A stretch of 64,000 bases of DNA from Pseudomonas wenzhouensis (GCF_021029445.1 NZ_CP072610.1:3038001-3102000), one strand, 5' to 3'. Numbered from the stretch's first letter, positions 45,445-55,862 are shown. Notes: a model not told the origin generated them from the letters alone. A program made the numbers and translations.

Positions 45445-46758
45445 CTAGAACAGCCCCAGCCCCCAGGCTGCGCCGAACAGCACCAGGGAGAAGCCCCACA
45501 TCCACCACAGCGAGTAACGGATGTGCCGGCCCAGATCCAGCCCGGCCAGGCCCAGCGCCAGCCACAGCGCGGGCGAGAACGGGCTGATAAAGGTGCCGAT
45601 GATATTGCCGATCATCAGCGCGTAGACCACGCTGGCCGGCTCGACGCCTTGCGCGCCGACCACTTCCAGGGTTACCGGCAGCAGGCCGAAGTAATAGGCG
45701 TCGGTGCTCAGCAACAGCTCCATCGGCAAGCCGAACAGGCCCAGCACGATATGCATCTGCCCGACCATCGGCTCAGGCAGTACTTGCGCCAGATCCTGGG
45801 CGATGGCGGTGAGCATGCCGGTGCCGGCGAAGATGCCGAGCATCGAACCCGCCGCCAGGATGATCATGCCCATGCTCAAGGCCGCGGGTGCGTGCGCCGA
45901 GATGCGCTGCATCTGCACCTTGCCACCGGGGTAGTTGATCAGCAGCGCCAGGCATAGGCCGATCATGAAGATATAGCCGGCCGGCAATACGCCCGAGAAC
46001 AGCGACACCAATACGGTCAGGAACAACCCGGCATTGACCCAGAGCAGGCGCGGGCGCTCCAGTTCTAGCTCCTCGGCGCTCGGCGCGTGCAGGGTGCTGA
46101 CGGTTTCTACCAGTACGCCTTCATCATCACCTGCCTTGCCAGCGGCGATACGGCGCTGCTCACGCCAGCCCAGCAAGACTGCCAGGGCGATCAACAACAC
46201 CACGCCGAGGCCCTGAATGATGATCAACGGACGCCAGAGCTCGGTGACTTCGATACCGGTCACCGCCGCAGCGCGGCCCAGCGGGCCGGCCCAGGGCAGC
46301 ATATTGAAGATGCCCGCCCCCAGCGCCAGCAGCAGAAGCATCAGGTAAGGGCTCATGCGCAGTTGCTTGTACAGCGGCAGCAATGCAGGAATGGTCAGCA
46401 GGAAGGTGGTGGCGCCGGCACCGTCGAGGTGCGCCAGCATGCCGATGATGGCCGTGGCCACGGTCACAGCAATGACATTGCCACGGGTCAGACGCACCAT
46501 GCCATTGATCAGCGGGCGGAACAGTCCGGTGTCCTGCAGCACGCCGAAAAAGGTGATGGCAAACACGAACATGGTGGCGATGGCCGTCACACGGCCGATG
46601 CCATCGGTGAAGAAACCGGAAATCGCCTCGGGGCCAAAACCTGCGGCCAAGGCGCCCAGCAGTGGTACCACGATCAACGGCAGAACGGGCGACATACGCC
46701 CGACGAGCAGCAGCACAACCAGGCAGCCGATGGTCAACAGACCGATTAGAGTCAACAA
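45445..46758 (-). CDS. CitMHS-family citrate-metal/H+ symporter (copy 1)
   Basis: A 437-residue inner membrane carrier with about 12 hydrophobic helices. It aligns by eye with the second transporter at 62425 along its length: MLAHLDGAGATTFLLTIPALLPLY here versus VSLDGDGSTTYMICVGAMLPLY there, and ELLLSTDAYYFGLLPV versus FFMSNDAFYYGILPV. These are CitM/CitH-type motifs for complexed citrate uptake. Substrate (Mg, Ca or other metal-citrate) not determined. No two-component system adjoins it. Confidence 0.9.
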   Translation of the reverse strand: MLTLIGLLTIGCLVVLLLVGRMSPVLPLIVVPLLGALAAGFGPEAISGFFTDGIGRVTAIATMFVFAITFFGVLQDTGLFRPLINGMVRLTRGNVIAVTVATAIIGMLAHLDGAGATTFLLTIPALLPLYKQLRMSPYLMLLLLALGAGIFNMLPWAGPLGRAAAVTGIEVTELWRPLIIIQGLGVVLLIALAVLLGWREQRRIAAGKAGDDEGVLVETVSTLHAPSAEELELERPRLLWVNAGLFLTVLVSLFSGVLPAGYIFMIGLCLALLINYPGGKVQMQRISAHAPAALSMGMIILAAGSMLGIFAGTGMLTAIAQDLAQVLPEPMVGQMHIVLGLFGLPMELLLSTDAYYFGLLPVTLEVVGAQGVEPASVVYALMIGNIIGTFISPFSPALWLALGLAGLDLGRHIRYSLWWMWGFSLVLFGAAWGLGLF

Positions 46759-46903
46759 ACCGCTTTCTCCTCTTTTTCTTGTCAGGCACGCGAAAGGCGC
46801 GTGCGGAGGCTAAGAGGCGAACCTTTCAGTAACCTTTAGGCGTTGACCACCGGGCTGGGGTAAATGTCAGGGGATATTACGTGCGCGCAAGCAGGAGGCT
46901 GGC

Positions 46904-47431
46904 CTACCCCTTGAACGCCTTGACCCGTTCCAGCCAGGCTGGATCGAGCCGCGTCTGTTCGATGTCCAGCCCCTGCTGCTGCATTGCCTCGCGATGGCTG
47001 TCGATCTCACGCACCATCTGACTCAACTCGCTGGAGTTGCCATCGAGCTGGTGCATCTGGGTCACCCCCAGGTGATAGAAGCGCAGCAGCTTCATCGCGC
47101 TTTCATCGCCCTGCTCCACACCCGCCTTGACGTGATGCATGACATTGGTGACACGCATCAGGCTGCGTTTGAGACGCCAGCCATACACGGCAGGCGCCAT
47201 GAACGGCCGCGACCAGAGTTGCTGGCGTACCAGGGCGATGGTCAGGCCCAGGCCGACGAGTACCCCGAGCAGGTTCCATGTGAAGTTATCGCCGCCTGGC
47301 GTGCCGAATACCTGTGTGCTGGCGGTGGCGCAGAGCATTGCCAACGCCAAGAAAATCAGGGCAATGATCAGCGTGCTGCGACGCGTCTGCTGACGGTAAA
47401 AGGACGGATCGATAGGCTGAATCTCGAACAT
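46904..47431 (-). CDS. DUF3087 membrane protein
   Basis: A 175-residue protein beginning MFEIQPIDPSFYRQQTRRST, the DUF3087 N-terminus, with two transmembrane helices (LIIALIFLALAMLCATAS and FTWNLLGVLVGLGLTIALV) and a cytosolic helical tail (MHHVKAGVEQGDESAMKLLRFYHLGVTQMH). Start at 47431; the frame is open further but adds a non-family leader. Role unknown; widespread in gammaproteobacteria. Confidence 0.88.
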   Translation of the reverse strand: MFEIQPIDPSFYRQQTRRSTLIIALIFLALAMLCATASTQVFGTPGGDNFTWNLLGVLVGLGLTIALVRQQLWSRPFMAPAVYGWRLKRSLMRVTNVMHHVKAGVEQGDESAMKLLRFYHLGVTQMHQLDGNSSELSQMVREIDSHREAMQQQGLDIEQTRLDPAWLERVKAFKG

Positions 47432-47538
47432 GCGCAAAGGCTTCCGATGATGGCAGGTGGTGGGGAAAGCCTTATAGGGCGCAAGGCCATACCTGTCCAT
47501 CGTCTTTATCGTTCACGACATTACCTCTGGAGTTAGAT

Positions 47539-47946
47539 ATGGAGGTGCAGAGCAGCCTGGGCCAGCTCACCGACAACTCGCAGCAACTGTTGGGAATGGC
47601 CCGTGACGTGACCGCACGCGCGCGTCTGACGCAAAGCGACCGCACAGTGCAGGTGGCCACCGCGATCAACGAGCTGGGCTCGATCGTCAACGAAATCGCC
47701 CGCAATGCCGAGAACGCCGCCATCGAGGCGGCGCGGGCTGGTGAACAGGGCCGAGGCTTCGCCGGGGTGGCCGATGAGGTACGTACCTTGCCCAGCCGCT
47801 TCGGCGCCTCCACCGAAGAAATCCAGCAAGTCATCGATCGTCTGCAAAACGAGTCACGCTCAGCCGTCGAGGCCATGGCCAAGGGCCAACGACAAAGCGC
47901 GCTGTCGATGCAACTGGACAATCTGGTCGGGCGATTCCGGCTGTAA
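47539..47946 (+). pseudogene. Internally deleted chemoreceptor (MCP) signalling remnant
   Basis: A 135-codon frame containing pieces of an MCP cytoplasmic hairpin. It begins near the coupling end (SSLGQLTDNSQQLLGMARDV), has the ATAINELGSIVNEIARNAE segment, then jumps directly to NAAIEAARAGEQGRGFAGVADEVRTL. In intact MCPs roughly 60 residues separate these parts, so an internal deletion is evident. No sensor domain, transmembrane helix or HAMP is present. The C-terminus ends LDNLVGRFRL, like real MCPs. GGAG precedes the ATG, so a short peptide could still be made. Confidence 0.8.
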
Positions 47947-47954
47947 CCGGGACG

Positions 47955-49424
47955 CTATTGCGACCTGGCAGAGCGCACCAACAGATCCTCGTCGATGCGC
48001 TGCAGCAGGTAGTCATAGAAGGGGTTGGACGTCGCCCGCTGCAGGCTGTCCAGCCCCACCACCAGCACGCCATGCTCGCCTCGCGGTGCCAGCGTACCCA
48101 GCGCCACGCCGTAGGTCTCACCCGCGGCCGGATCACTGCCATACAGCGGATCGTCAGGCGGGAACGGCAAGGCGACATGCGACAGCGAAAACAGCTGGCT
48201 CGGGTACTCCACGCCCAGCGATACACGCTGTATCTGCTGGCTGCCGGCGGGGATGCGGCGGGCTTCGACCGCACGGCCCTGCTCAGCCGCCACAACGACC
48301 ACGGTCAGATCGTAGTCACGCTTGGCCGGGGGTAATAGCTGTTCCAGCAAGCCGCTCATGTCGGCGCGCAACAACGAGCCGGCCGCCTGCGAACGATTGA
48401 TGTCGAAGATCACCAGCTCACTGCCATTGGCCGGCAAACGCTGGAACAGATTGCGTACCACGGCCGGCGTGCTCACCGTATTGTCGGCCAGCGACTGAAA
48501 GGCCAGCACCGGCGGCAGTCGGGACAAGCGGCCATCGGCCTCGGCGGCATCGAAAGCATTCTGCACCTCGCGCGTCAGCTCGTAGGTCTGCCGCGCCGCG
48601 TGTACCGGAAAGGAGTTGTACTTGAACGGATTGAACTCCGGCAGCACGCTCATCCACGCCGATTTGGCGAAGGCCGGTAAAACGGCTGGCAAGGCAGCCA
48701 AGCCTGCGTAACGCGCGTAGCTGGTGACACCGATCATCGGTGAAATCAGCACCAGGCGTTGCGGCATGGCCAGACGCTCGTCCTCCAGCGCCGCCAGGCT
48801 ATAGCGCAGCGCCAGCGCCCCACCATTGGAATAACCGATCAGATACAGCGGCCCGTCTGGCACCTGGCGCCGCGCTTCGCGCACAGCCAGACGGGTGGCG
48901 GCCAGCCATTGCTCCCAGTGCGCAGCGGTGAGCGCCGCCGGCACCGTGCCATGTCCAGGCATGCGCGGTACCACCGCGAGCAAGCCCTGCTCGCTCAGGT
49001 GCCGGGCGATATGGCGCAGGCTGTAGGGTGAGTCGGTGAGGCCGTGCAGCACCACCACCACGCCACGCGCCGTACCTGGCGGCTGCAGGATAAAGGAGCG
49101 GTTCCAGTCACGCGGCAGATTGCCGGGATAGACCGGGCTGTCGCTGGCGTAACGGCTATACGGCGCCGTACCCGAGGTCGTGACCGGCTCGATCAACTCA
49201 CCCTGCAGGCGCTTGAACAGGGCCGCCTCGGCAGCCACATAGGTCTGCCAATCGCCCTCGTCCAGCTCGCCAGTCTCCAGCTCCTGCGGCACCAGACGGT
49301 GCCAGGGCTCCAGCTCGGGCAACGCTGACAGCCCGGCGATGCGGATGCCCAGCAGGGCCGCCACGATCAGCAATAACACCACCAGCGTCCAGGCAATCAC
49401 ATCACGCATGCGCGGTAAACGCAT
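47955..49424 (-). CDS. Membrane-anchored alpha/beta hydrolase
   Basis: A 489-residue protein with one N-terminal transmembrane helix (VIAWTLVVLLLIVAALLGIRIAG) and a serine-hydrolase fold: oxyanion segment VVVLHGLTDSPYSLRHIA and nucleophile elbow LIGYSNGGALAL (G-Y-S-N-G). A lid or cap follows (~260-360). It is probably periplasm-facing with lipase/esterase activity; the substrate is unknown. Start at 49424 (MRLPRMRDVIAW) has GGGGAGG six nt upstream; the longer frame lacks one. It is convergent with the MCP remnant and divergent from the NTase-like gene. Confidence 0.88.
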   Translation of the reverse strand: MRLPRMRDVIAWTLVVLLLIVAALLGIRIAGLSALPELEPWHRLVPQELETGELDEGDWQTYVAAEAALFKRLQGELIEPVTTSGTAPYSRYASDSPVYPGNLPRDWNRSFILQPPGTARGVVVVLHGLTDSPYSLRHIARHLSEQGLLAVVPRMPGHGTVPAALTAAHWEQWLAATRLAVREARRQVPDGPLYLIGYSNGGALALRYSLAALEDERLAMPQRLVLISPMIGVTSYARYAGLAALPAVLPAFAKSAWMSVLPEFNPFKYNSFPVHAARQTYELTREVQNAFDAAEADGRLSRLPPVLAFQSLADNTVSTPAVVRNLFQRLPANGSELVIFDINRSQAAGSLLRADMSGLLEQLLPPAKRDYDLTVVVVAAEQGRAVEARRIPAGSQQIQRVSLGVEYPSQLFSLSHVALPFPPDDPLYGSDPAAGETYGVALGTLAPRGEHGVLVVGLDSLQRATSNPFYDYLLQRIDEDLLVRSARSQ

Positions 49425-49640
49425 CCAGCGCCTCCCCAAGGAAATCTCTGGCCGGGAAAACCGTCCCGGCGACCGGCTCGGGGGACTGTAGTGCAAAGCG
49501 ACGCCCCACCACCACTGGGTTGGCCTTTAAGGTCAGTATCAGTGCCATGCGATTCAGCAGGCTGCGTGATCTGGAAGCAGGCCAGAAGCGCTGGATGAAC
49601 TGAGCAGGCAAGCAACGGGCACCGCTGATAGGCTGCGCAC

Positions 49641-50195
49641 ATGAATCTCGCCGCTCAACTCCAGATACTCATTGCCAGCGACCCACAGCGTCTGCGCATC
49701 CTGCAGCAGGTGCGCGAGCTCGACCTGCCCGATTGCTGGGTGGCCGCTGGTTTCGTGCGCAGCGCAGTCTGGGATCACCTGCACCAACGCACACCATCCC
49801 CGCTGCCGGAAGATATCGACGTGATCTGGTTCGACCGCAGCCAAACCGCCCCCGCTCGCGACGCTGAACTGGAGACGATCCTGCGCCACAGAGACGAATC
49901 GCTGCAGTGGTCGGTGAAGAATCAAGCGCGCATGCATCTGCGCAATGGCGATGCGCCTTACGCCTCGGCTACCGAAGCGATGCGGCATTGGCCGGAAACC
50001 GCGACGGCGGTGGCCGTAAGGCTCGATGAACAAGACAGGCTGGAAGTCGCCGCGCCGCTCGGCCTTGAGGATCTGTTCGGCCTTATCGTGCGCCCGGCCG
50101 GGCGCTTTCAGAACGAGAAGAGTCAGATCTACCAACAGCGCCTGCATGACAAGAACTGGCTGGCCACCTGGCCAAAGTTGCAGGTGATTGCGTAG
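49641..50195 (+). CDS. Nucleotidyltransferase-like protein (COG3575 type)
   Basis: A 184-residue cytosolic protein: WVAAGFVRSAVWDHLHQ followed by LPEDIDVIWFDRSQ gives the GG/DxD-type core of a minimal nucleotidyltransferase fold with AGFVR in place of the classical GS motif. The later segment QARMHLRNGDAPYASATEAM is typical of the COG3575 family. Substrate unknown. Monocistronic; convergent with cyoE. Confidence 0.85.
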   Translation: MNLAAQLQILIASDPQRLRILQQVRELDLPDCWVAAGFVRSAVWDHLHQRTPSPLPEDIDVIWFDRSQTAPARDAELETILRHRDESLQWSVKNQARMHLRNGDAPYASATEAMRHWPETATAVAVRLDEQDRLEVAAPLGLEDLFGLIVRPAGRFQNEKSQIYQQRLHDKNWLATWPKLQVIA

Positions 50196-50238
50196 GGTAG
50201 ATCGGGCTTCAGTAGCGACAGACTGGCAGGTGTCAGCA

Positions 50239-50337
50239 AAGCTTCGCCCCGGGGCGGGGCTCCTACGGTCGATAAGGCGTGGTTCCGTGCGAGGCGCTTC
50301 AGCGGCGACAATCGAGGCTGAAGCCTCTCCCACAGAG
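50239..50337. repeat. REP-type repeats between the NTase-like gene and cyoE
   Basis: Two parts: GCTTCGCCCCGGGGCGGGGC followed by TCCTAC (50241-50266), and AGGCTGAAGCCTCTCCCACA (50315-50334). The same kinds recur at 55776-55862 and 35530-35580. They occupy the convergent intergenic gap. Confidence 0.65.
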
Positions 50338-50343
50338 CCAAGG

Positions 50344-51300
50344 TCAGATACCGGCGACCACCGCGCAGAAGCCCTGCGCGCTGCCGGCGAACTGGCTGCA
50401 CAGGTGATTGATGGAAGTCACCAATACCTGCTCGGGCGAGGAGATGAAATCCACCGACATCATCACGCTGAGCATGGTGATGGTGACGATGGAGAAGGTG
50501 AACAGCTTGCGCGCCCACACTCGATCATCGACGGCCTTGTAGCCCGATACGCCCATCCACAGCCAGTAGGCACCGCTCAGCGCGGCGACCACGAAGTAGC
50601 TGTAACCGGCGTAGCCGCTGAGCGTCAGCATCAGGGTCGCGACCACGAAGGCGGCGATGTACAGCACGATCTGCCGCTTGGCAGCCGAGATCCCCTTGAT
50701 GACGGGCAGCACCGGAATGTTCGCGGCCTGGTAGTCATTGAAACGGAAGATGGCGATGGCATAGGAATGCGGCATCTGCCACAGGCTGAAGATCAACAAC
50801 AGGATGGCCGCGCCAGCATCGAACTCGTTGCTCACCGCGCAGTAGCCGACCACGGGCGGCGCCGCCCCGGACAGGCTGCCGACCAGGGTGCCGTACACCG
50901 AGCCACGCTTGAGCCACAGGCTGTAGAGGCCGACATAGACCATGAAACCCATCAGCACCAGCATCACCGCCAGGGTGTTGGTGGCGGCGTACAGCAACGC
51001 CACCCCCGCTACCCCGAGCACGCAGGCATAGACGATGGCGTGCACAGGGGACACCAACCCCTGCGCCAGCACCCGGTTACGGGTGCGCTCCATCTTCTGG
51101 TCAATGTCCCTATCGATGTAGTTGTTGAACACGCAGCCTGAGGCGATCACCAGGGAAACCCCCAGCGCTGTCGCGAGGAACAGCGCCAGGTCGGCATCGC
51201 CACGCGAAGCCAGGAAGAAACCACCCGTCACGGAAATCAGATTGCCGAAGACGATGCCCGGCTTGGCGAGGTTAAGGTACTGCTTCAGGAGCGCCAGCAT
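50344..51300 (-). CDS. cyoE: Heme O synthase (protoheme IX farnesyltransferase) CyoE
   Basis: A 318-residue UbiA-superfamily membrane prenyltransferase that farnesylates heme b to heme o for the bo3 oxidase. The prenyl-diphosphate/metal motif is [19 protein letters not shown], with the second region [13 protein letters not shown]. Seven or more helices are visible. The start at 51300 shares its A with the cyoD stop (TGATG), so translation is coupled. Last gene of cyoABCDE. Confidence 0.96.
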   Translation of the reverse strand: MLALLKQYLNLAKPGIVFGNLISVTGGFFLASRGDADLALFLATALGVSLVIASGCVFNNYIDRDIDQKMERTRNRVLAQGLVSPVHAIVYACVLGVAGVALLYAATNTLAVMLVLMGFMVYVGLYSLWLKRGSVYGTLVGSLSGAAPPVVGYCAVSNEFDAGAAILLLIFSLWQMPHSYAIAIFRFNDYQAANIPVLPVIKGISAAKRQIVLYIAAFVVATLMLTLSGYAGYSYFVVAALSGAYWLWMGVSGYKAVDDRVWARKLFTFSIVTITMLSVMMSVDFISSPEQVLVTSINHLCSQFAGSAQGFCAVVAGI

Positions 51301-51635
51301 CAGTTGATCATCATGTGATAGTGCATGCTCCACATGATCCAGACCGACAGGCCGACCACGAACGCGATGATCAACACGGTGAAGATCATCGAAACGACGT
51401 TCCAGCGGCCTTCCGCGTCGGTCTTCATGTGCAGGAAGTACACGAGGTGGACGAGCACCTGCGCCAGGCCGAACAGCACCACAGTGATCAGGGTTGCGCC
51501 ACGGCTCAGGCCCAGCACGTCAGGATGCATGACCAGCATGAAAGGGATCACGGTGAGGATCACCGACAGGATGAAACCAATCAGGTAATCCTTGAAGCCC
51601 ACAGCGTGAGCGGCGTGATTGTCTTGGTGAGCCAT
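51300..51635 (-). CDS. cyoD: Cytochrome bo3 ubiquinol oxidase subunit IV CyoD
   Basis: A 111-residue subunit with three transmembrane helices ([64 protein letters not shown]) preceded by a His-rich start. It assists assembly of the CuB site in CyoB. Start at 51635 overlaps the last base of cyoC, so translation is coupled. Confidence 0.95.
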   Translation of the reverse strand: MAHQDNHAAHAVGFKDYLIGFILSVILTVIPFMLVMHPDVLGLSRGATLITVVLFGLAQVLVHLVYFLHMKTDAEGRWNVVSMIFTVLIIAFVVGLSVWIMWSMHYHMMIN

Positions 51636-52261
51636 TACAGCACCCCCATCAGGTAGACGACGGTAAACACGCAGATCCACACCACGTCGAGGAAGTGCCA
51701 GAACAGGCTGAGCAGCCCGACGCGGGTCTTGTTGGTGTCGGTCAGGCCACGGCTGCCAACCTGGAACATCAGCACCAGCATCCACAGCAAACCGGCACTG
51801 ACGTGCAGGCCGTGGGTGCCGACCAGGGTGAAGAACGCCGACCAGTAGGCGCTGACCTGAGGCCCGGCACCTTCATGGATCAGGTGGCGGAACTCGTACA
51901 GCTCGATGCTGATGAAGGCCGCACCGAACAGGAAGGTGATGCCCAGCCAGCGCAGCACCGCGCCCTTGTCGCCACGGTAGGTGGCGAGCATGGCCATGCC
52001 GTAGGTGATACTGGAGAACAGCAGCGCGAAGGTTTCCACCAGCACCAGATGCAGGCCCGGCCTGAGCATTTCCTTCGCGGTGGGGCCACCGGCGAAGGAG
52101 TTGCTCAGCACCGCGAAGGTGGCGAACACCGTGGCGAAGATCAGCAGGTCGGTCATCAGGTAAACCCAGAAGCCGAACAGCTTGATTCCACTGGTGTCGT
52201 GGTGGTGCTCATGGCCGTGGCCATGAGCGTCATGTGGAAAATGGGGTTCGTAAGCGGTCAT
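51635..52261 (-). CDS. cyoC: Cytochrome bo3 ubiquinol oxidase subunit III CyoC
   Basis: A 208-residue COX3-type subunit with five helices. The N-terminus is notably His-rich ([16 protein letters not shown]). Further family segments are [35 protein letters not shown] and [18 protein letters not shown]. The start at 52261 lies 2 nt from the cyoB stop. Confidence 0.95.
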   Translation of the reverse strand: MTAYEPHFPHDAHGHGHEHHHDTSGIKLFGFWVYLMTDLLIFATVFATFAVLSNSFAGGPTAKEMLRPGLHLVLVETFALLFSSITYGMAMLATYRGDKGAVLRWLGITFLFGAAFISIELYEFRHLIHEGAGPQVSAYWSAFFTLVGTHGLHVSAGLLWMLVLMFQVGSRGLTDTNKTRVGLLSLFWHFLDVVWICVFTVVYLMGVL

Positions 52262-52263
52262 GG

Positions 52264-54252
52264 TTAGGCCTGTACGACTGCGTTGGCTTTGGTTTGGTGG
52301 TGCGCCTGCTCGATCCGCGCGATCTCTTCGGGCTGCACGTAGTAGTCGATGTCTTCGTCGTAGGAACGCACGATGAAGCTGACCACAGCGCCGACCAGAC
52401 CGGCGATGGCGAGCCACCAGATGTGCCAGATCATGGCGAAGCCGAAGGCGATGACAAACGCCGAGACGATCAGGCCATTGCCGGTGTTCTTCGGCATGTG
52501 GATCGGCTCGTAGTGCTCCGGCGCTGGCATCAGCTCGACACCGTTCTTCTTCGCCTCATAGAAGGCGTCGATCTTGTCCGCCGTCGGGATGACCGCGAAG
52601 TTGTAGAACGGTGGCGGCGAGGACGTTGCCCACTCCAGGGTGCGGCCATCCCACGGGTCGCCGGTGACGTCGACGTTGTCCTTGCGCTTGATGTAGCTGG
52701 TGACGAACTGCACCACGGTGAAGACGATGCCGATACCGATCAGCACCGCACCGACCACGGCCACCTGCACCCATGGCACCCAGGCCGGGTTGTCGAAGTG
52801 GTTGAGGCGACGGGTCATGCCCATGAAGCCCAGCACGTACAGCGGCATGAAGGCGAAGTAGAAGCCCAGCAGCCAGCACCAGAAGGAGTAACGGCCGAAG
52901 CGGTCGAGCAGCTTGAAGCCGAAGGCTTTCGGGAACCAGTAGATGATGCCGGCCAGGTAGCCGAACACCGCACCGCCGATGATCACGTTGTGGAAGTGGG
53001 CGATCAAAAACAGGCTGTTGTGCAGCACGAAGTCCGCCGCCGGCACCGCCATCAACACGCCGGTCATGCCGCCGATGGAGAAGGTCACGAGGAAGCCCAG
53101 GGTCATCCAGGTCATGGCGTTCAGTTGCAGACGGCCACGGAAGATGGTGAACAGCCAGGTGAAGATCTTCACTCCGGTCGGGATCGCGATGATCGAGGTC
53201 ATGATGCCGAAGAAGGCGTTGACGCTGGCACCCGAGCCCATGGTGAAGAAGTGGTGCAACCACACCACGAACGACAGCACGCCGATGGCCGCGGTCGCCC
53301 ACACCATCGAGGCATAACCGAACAGGGTCTTGCGCGAGAAGGTCGCCACCACTTCGGAGAACACGCCGAACGCCGGCAGGATCAGGATGTACACCTCCGG
53401 GTGACCCCAGATCCAGAACAGGTTGACGTACATCATCGGGTTGCCACCCAGCTCACTGGTGAAGAAGTGGAAATCCAGATAACGGTCGAGCGACAGCATC
53501 GCCAAAGCAGCGGTCAGCGGAGGGAAGGCGCCACAGATCAGGGCACAGGTGATGAGGATGGTCCAGGTAAAGATCGGCATCTTCATCAGGCTCATGCCCG
53601 GTGCGCGCATCTTGAGAATGGTGGCGATGAAGTTGACCCCGGTCAGCGTCGTGCCCAAGCCTGATAGCTGCATGCTCCAGATGTAGTAATCCATCCCCAC
53701 GCCGGGACTGTACTGAATCCCTGACAGTGGCGGATAAGCCACCCAGCCGGTCTTGGCGAACTCGCCCAGGCCCAGCGACAGGTTGATCAGCAGCGCGCCG
53801 CCGACGAACAGCCAGAAGCTCAGCGAGTTCAGATAGGGGAAGGCCACGTCACGCGCGCCGATCTGCAGCGGCACGACGATGTTCATCAGGCCGGTGACCA
53901 AGGGCATGGCCACGAAGATCAGCATGATGATGCCGTGCGCGGTGAAGATCTGGTCGTAGTGCTCGGGCGGCAGGTAGCCCTGCCCGTCACCGTGGGCCAT
54001 CGCCAGGTGGGTACGCATCATGATGGCGTCGGCGAAGCCACGCACCAGCATGACCAGCGCAACGAGGATGTACATCACGCCGATTTTCTTGTGGTCCACC
54101 GAGGTGAGCCACTCGCGCCACAGATAGCCCCACTTCTTGAAGTAGGTCACCGCCGCGAACAGCCCCAGACCACCCAGCGCCACAATGGCGAGGGTGATCA
54201 TGATGATTGGCTCGTGGTACGGAATCGCGTCCAGAGTCAGTTTTCCAAACAT
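52264..54252 (-). CDS. cyoB: Cytochrome bo3 ubiquinol oxidase subunit I CyoB
   Basis: A 662-residue heme-copper oxidase subunit with ~15 transmembrane helices. The low-spin heme b His is in [11 protein letters not shown], the CuB ligand His and cross-linked Tyr region in [17 protein letters not shown], the His pair in VVWLHHFF and the heme o/heme b His pair in [12 protein letters not shown]. The proton-pumping D-channel Asp region (NxxxxD) is in LNSLSFW..., as for A1-type oxidases. Start at 54252 gives the conserved [15 protein letters not shown]. Confidence 0.97.
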   Translation of the reverse strand: MFGKLTLDAIPYHEPIIMITLAIVALGGLGLFAAVTYFKKWGYLWREWLTSVDHKKIGVMYILVALVMLVRGFADAIMMRTHLAMAHGDGQGYLPPEHYDQIFTAHGIIMLIFVAMPLVTGLMNIVVPLQIGARDVAFPYLNSLSFWLFVGGALLINLSLGLGEFAKTGWVAYPPLSGIQYSPGVGMDYYIWSMQLSGLGTTLTGVNFIATILKMRAPGMSLMKMPIFTWTILITCALICGAFPPLTAALAMLSLDRYLDFHFFTSELGGNPMMYVNLFWIWGHPEVYILILPAFGVFSEVVATFSRKTLFGYASMVWATAAIGVLSFVVWLHHFFTMGSGASVNAFFGIMTSIIAIPTGVKIFTWLFTIFRGRLQLNAMTWMTLGFLVTFSIGGMTGVLMAVPAADFVLHNSLFLIAHFHNVIIGGAVFGYLAGIIYWFPKAFGFKLLDRFGRYSFWCWLLGFYFAFMPLYVLGFMGMTRRLNHFDNPAWVPWVQVAVVGAVLIGIGIVFTVVQFVTSYIKRKDNVDVTGDPWDGRTLEWATSSPPPFYNFAVIPTADKIDAFYEAKKNGVELMPAPEHYEPIHMPKNTGNGLIVSAFVIAFGFAMIWHIWWLAIAGLVGAVVSFIVRSYDEDIDYYVQPEEIARIEQAHHQTKANAVVQA

Positions 54253-54254
54253 AT

Positions 54255-55172
54255 TCACTCCTGCACCTCCGCTGCTTCGTGCATGGCCGTGCTGTGGGAA
54301 TCTTTCAGGGTCACGTACTGCCCGATCACCTTGTTGAACAGGTTCGCCTCGACCTGGCCGAAGTAACGGATCGGGTAGATCGGGTAACGGTGATGGACCA
54401 TCTCGCCTGGCTCGCCCACCTGCTTGAAGGCGGCGAAGTCCATGACCTCGGGCGACTGCTTGACCTTGTCGACCCACTGCGCGAAGCCTTCATCGCTGAC
54501 CGAGTGGGTGGTGAAGCGCATGGCCGAGAAGCCTTCGCCGCTGAAGTTGCCGGACTGGCCGAAGAACTCGCCCTGCTCGTTGGCGATCAGGTTGAGGTGG
54601 GTGCGCTGGCCGCCCATGGCGTAGATCATCCCGCCGAGTTGCGGGATCGACAGCGCGTTCATCACCGTGTCGGAGGTGATGTGGAAGGTCACCGGGGTCT
54701 TCTCCGGAATCACCAGCTCATTGACCACGGCAACGCCCTGGTCCGGGTAGATGAACAGCCATTTCCAGTCGAGCGAGACCACCTCGATGTTCAGCGCCGG
54801 CTTGTCTGATTCGATCGGGCGATAGGGGTCGAGCGAATGCGAGGTTTGCCAGATGATGACCGCCAGAACCGCGACGATGATCAGCGGAACGCCCCAGACG
54901 ACCAGTTCGATCTTGTGCGAATGTGCCCAGTCGGGCATGTAGGTGGCCTTCTCGTTCGACTCGCGATAACGCCAGCCAAACCAGAAGGTCATGACGATCA
55001 CGGGAATGACCACGATCAGCATGAGACCAATGGAGATCAGGATGAGGTTGCCCTGCTCGACACCGACCTGCCCTTTCGAGTTGAACAGTGCCCAGTCACA
55101 TCCACCGAGCGCCGAGAAGGCAATCGCCATCACCAGCCAGCGCACACAACGATGGTATTTCTCTTCTTTCAT
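54255..55172 (-). CDS. cyoA: Cytochrome bo3 ubiquinol oxidase subunit II CyoA
   Basis: A 305-residue lipoprotein subunit. A signal peptide with lipobox ALGGC is followed by two transmembrane helices ([21 protein letters not shown] and [21 protein letters not shown]) and a periplasmic cupredoxin domain ([30 protein letters not shown]-like [13 protein letters not shown]) without the CuA ligand set, as expected for a quinol oxidase. A C-terminal COX-arm helical part is present. First gene of the operon; regulated from the ~750-bp upstream region. Confidence 0.96.
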   Translation of the reverse strand: MKEEKYHRCVRWLVMAIAFSALGGCDWALFNSKGQVGVEQGNLILISIGLMLIVVIPVIVMTFWFGWRYRESNEKATYMPDWAHSHKIELVVWGVPLIIVAVLAVIIWQTSHSLDPYRPIESDKPALNIEVVSLDWKWLFIYPDQGVAVVNELVIPEKTPVTFHITSDTVMNALSIPQLGGMIYAMGGQRTHLNLIANEQGEFFGQSGNFSGEGFSAMRFTTHSVSDEGFAQWVDKVKQSPEVMDFAAFKQVGEPGEMVHHRYPIYPIRYFGQVEANLFNKVIGQYVTLKDSHSTAMHEAAEVQE

Positions 55173-55638
55173 GTCACGACCTTCAACTGAGTGATGTCCC
55201 ACAGCCGGCTTCGCTCGCCGTGCGGCCCATCGAGTAAAAGGCCGGCAGCGGAAACTCTGAGCTTGAGCATCCATGCAAGCGAAGCGGTAGAACCGAGGGA
55301 TAGCGCGATGGTGAAGGCTATGACTGCGCCGCACAATTCATTAGCGGCCTACTTATGAGCGAACTTACAGCCTTGTTTCCAGATGTTTCAAAACATTTAA
55401 GCAATGATTTGAAACACTTTGCGACAAGAACCCGGCAAAGATTCGCAGGGGTGCGACAAATGATCACAGCCCCGTTTTAGAGCTATTTGTCAGCAAATTG
55501 ACAGGAATCAATGCAAGAAAAGATGCCCTCACCCTAATAGCACAACTGTCTTGACATTTAGGAGATTTCGAGTTTTCAAGATGCGCAAAAGCCGAGCGCA
55601 GAGCGGGGTCAAGGAGAGGCAGAGGACAGTTGGTTGTT
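55173..55638. promoter_or_regulatory. cyo upstream region with Anr-like box (55498-55511) and inverted repeat (55385-55415)
   Basis: No gene is supported here. TTGAC-AGGA-ATCAA at 55498-55511 differs by one base from the Anr/Fnr consensus TTGAT-N4-ATCAA. The inverted repeat GTTTCAAA (55385-55392) and TTTGAAAC (55408-55415) has a 15-nt spacer; a TetR- or LysR-type operator is possible. Anr repression of cyo under low oxygen is known in P. putida, so the box is a plausible site, 326 nt before the cyoA start. A promoter itself cannot be placed with confidence. Confidence 0.5.
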
Positions 55639-55746
55639 GTAGCCCGGATGCAATCCGGGGCAATCGAGCGTGGCCGCGATAGCTTCACCTAAACCACATA
55701 CAACCCGGAACGATTCGATATGTGCCCCGGATTGCATCCGGGCTAC
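55639..55746. repeat. REP pair with 12-bp outer arms
   Basis: GTAGCCCGGATGCAATCCGG on the left and its mirror ending GGATTGCATCCGGGCTAC on the right enclose ~65 bp of divergent sequence. Same family as the repeats at 26545 and 28418. Confidence 0.8.
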
Positions 55747-55775
55747 GCAACTGAAACCCCGGACATGCGACCATC

Positions 55776-55862
55776 CTGTGGGAGCCGCGCCCTCGCGGCG
55801 AATCGACCACAACCCCGGTCATCCAGGCGAGCGCTTCGCCCCGAGGCGGGGCTCCTACACAG
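55776..55862. repeat. REPIN of the CTGTGGGAGC...CTCCTACACAG type
   Basis: CTGTGGGAGCCGCGCCCTCG is followed, after a spacer, by GCTTCGCCCCGAGGCGGGGC and TCCTACACAG in inverted orientation, giving paired outer ends (CTGTG.GGAGC / GCTCC.ACACAG). It lies between the cyo upstream region and the DUF6436-like gene. Confidence 0.7.
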
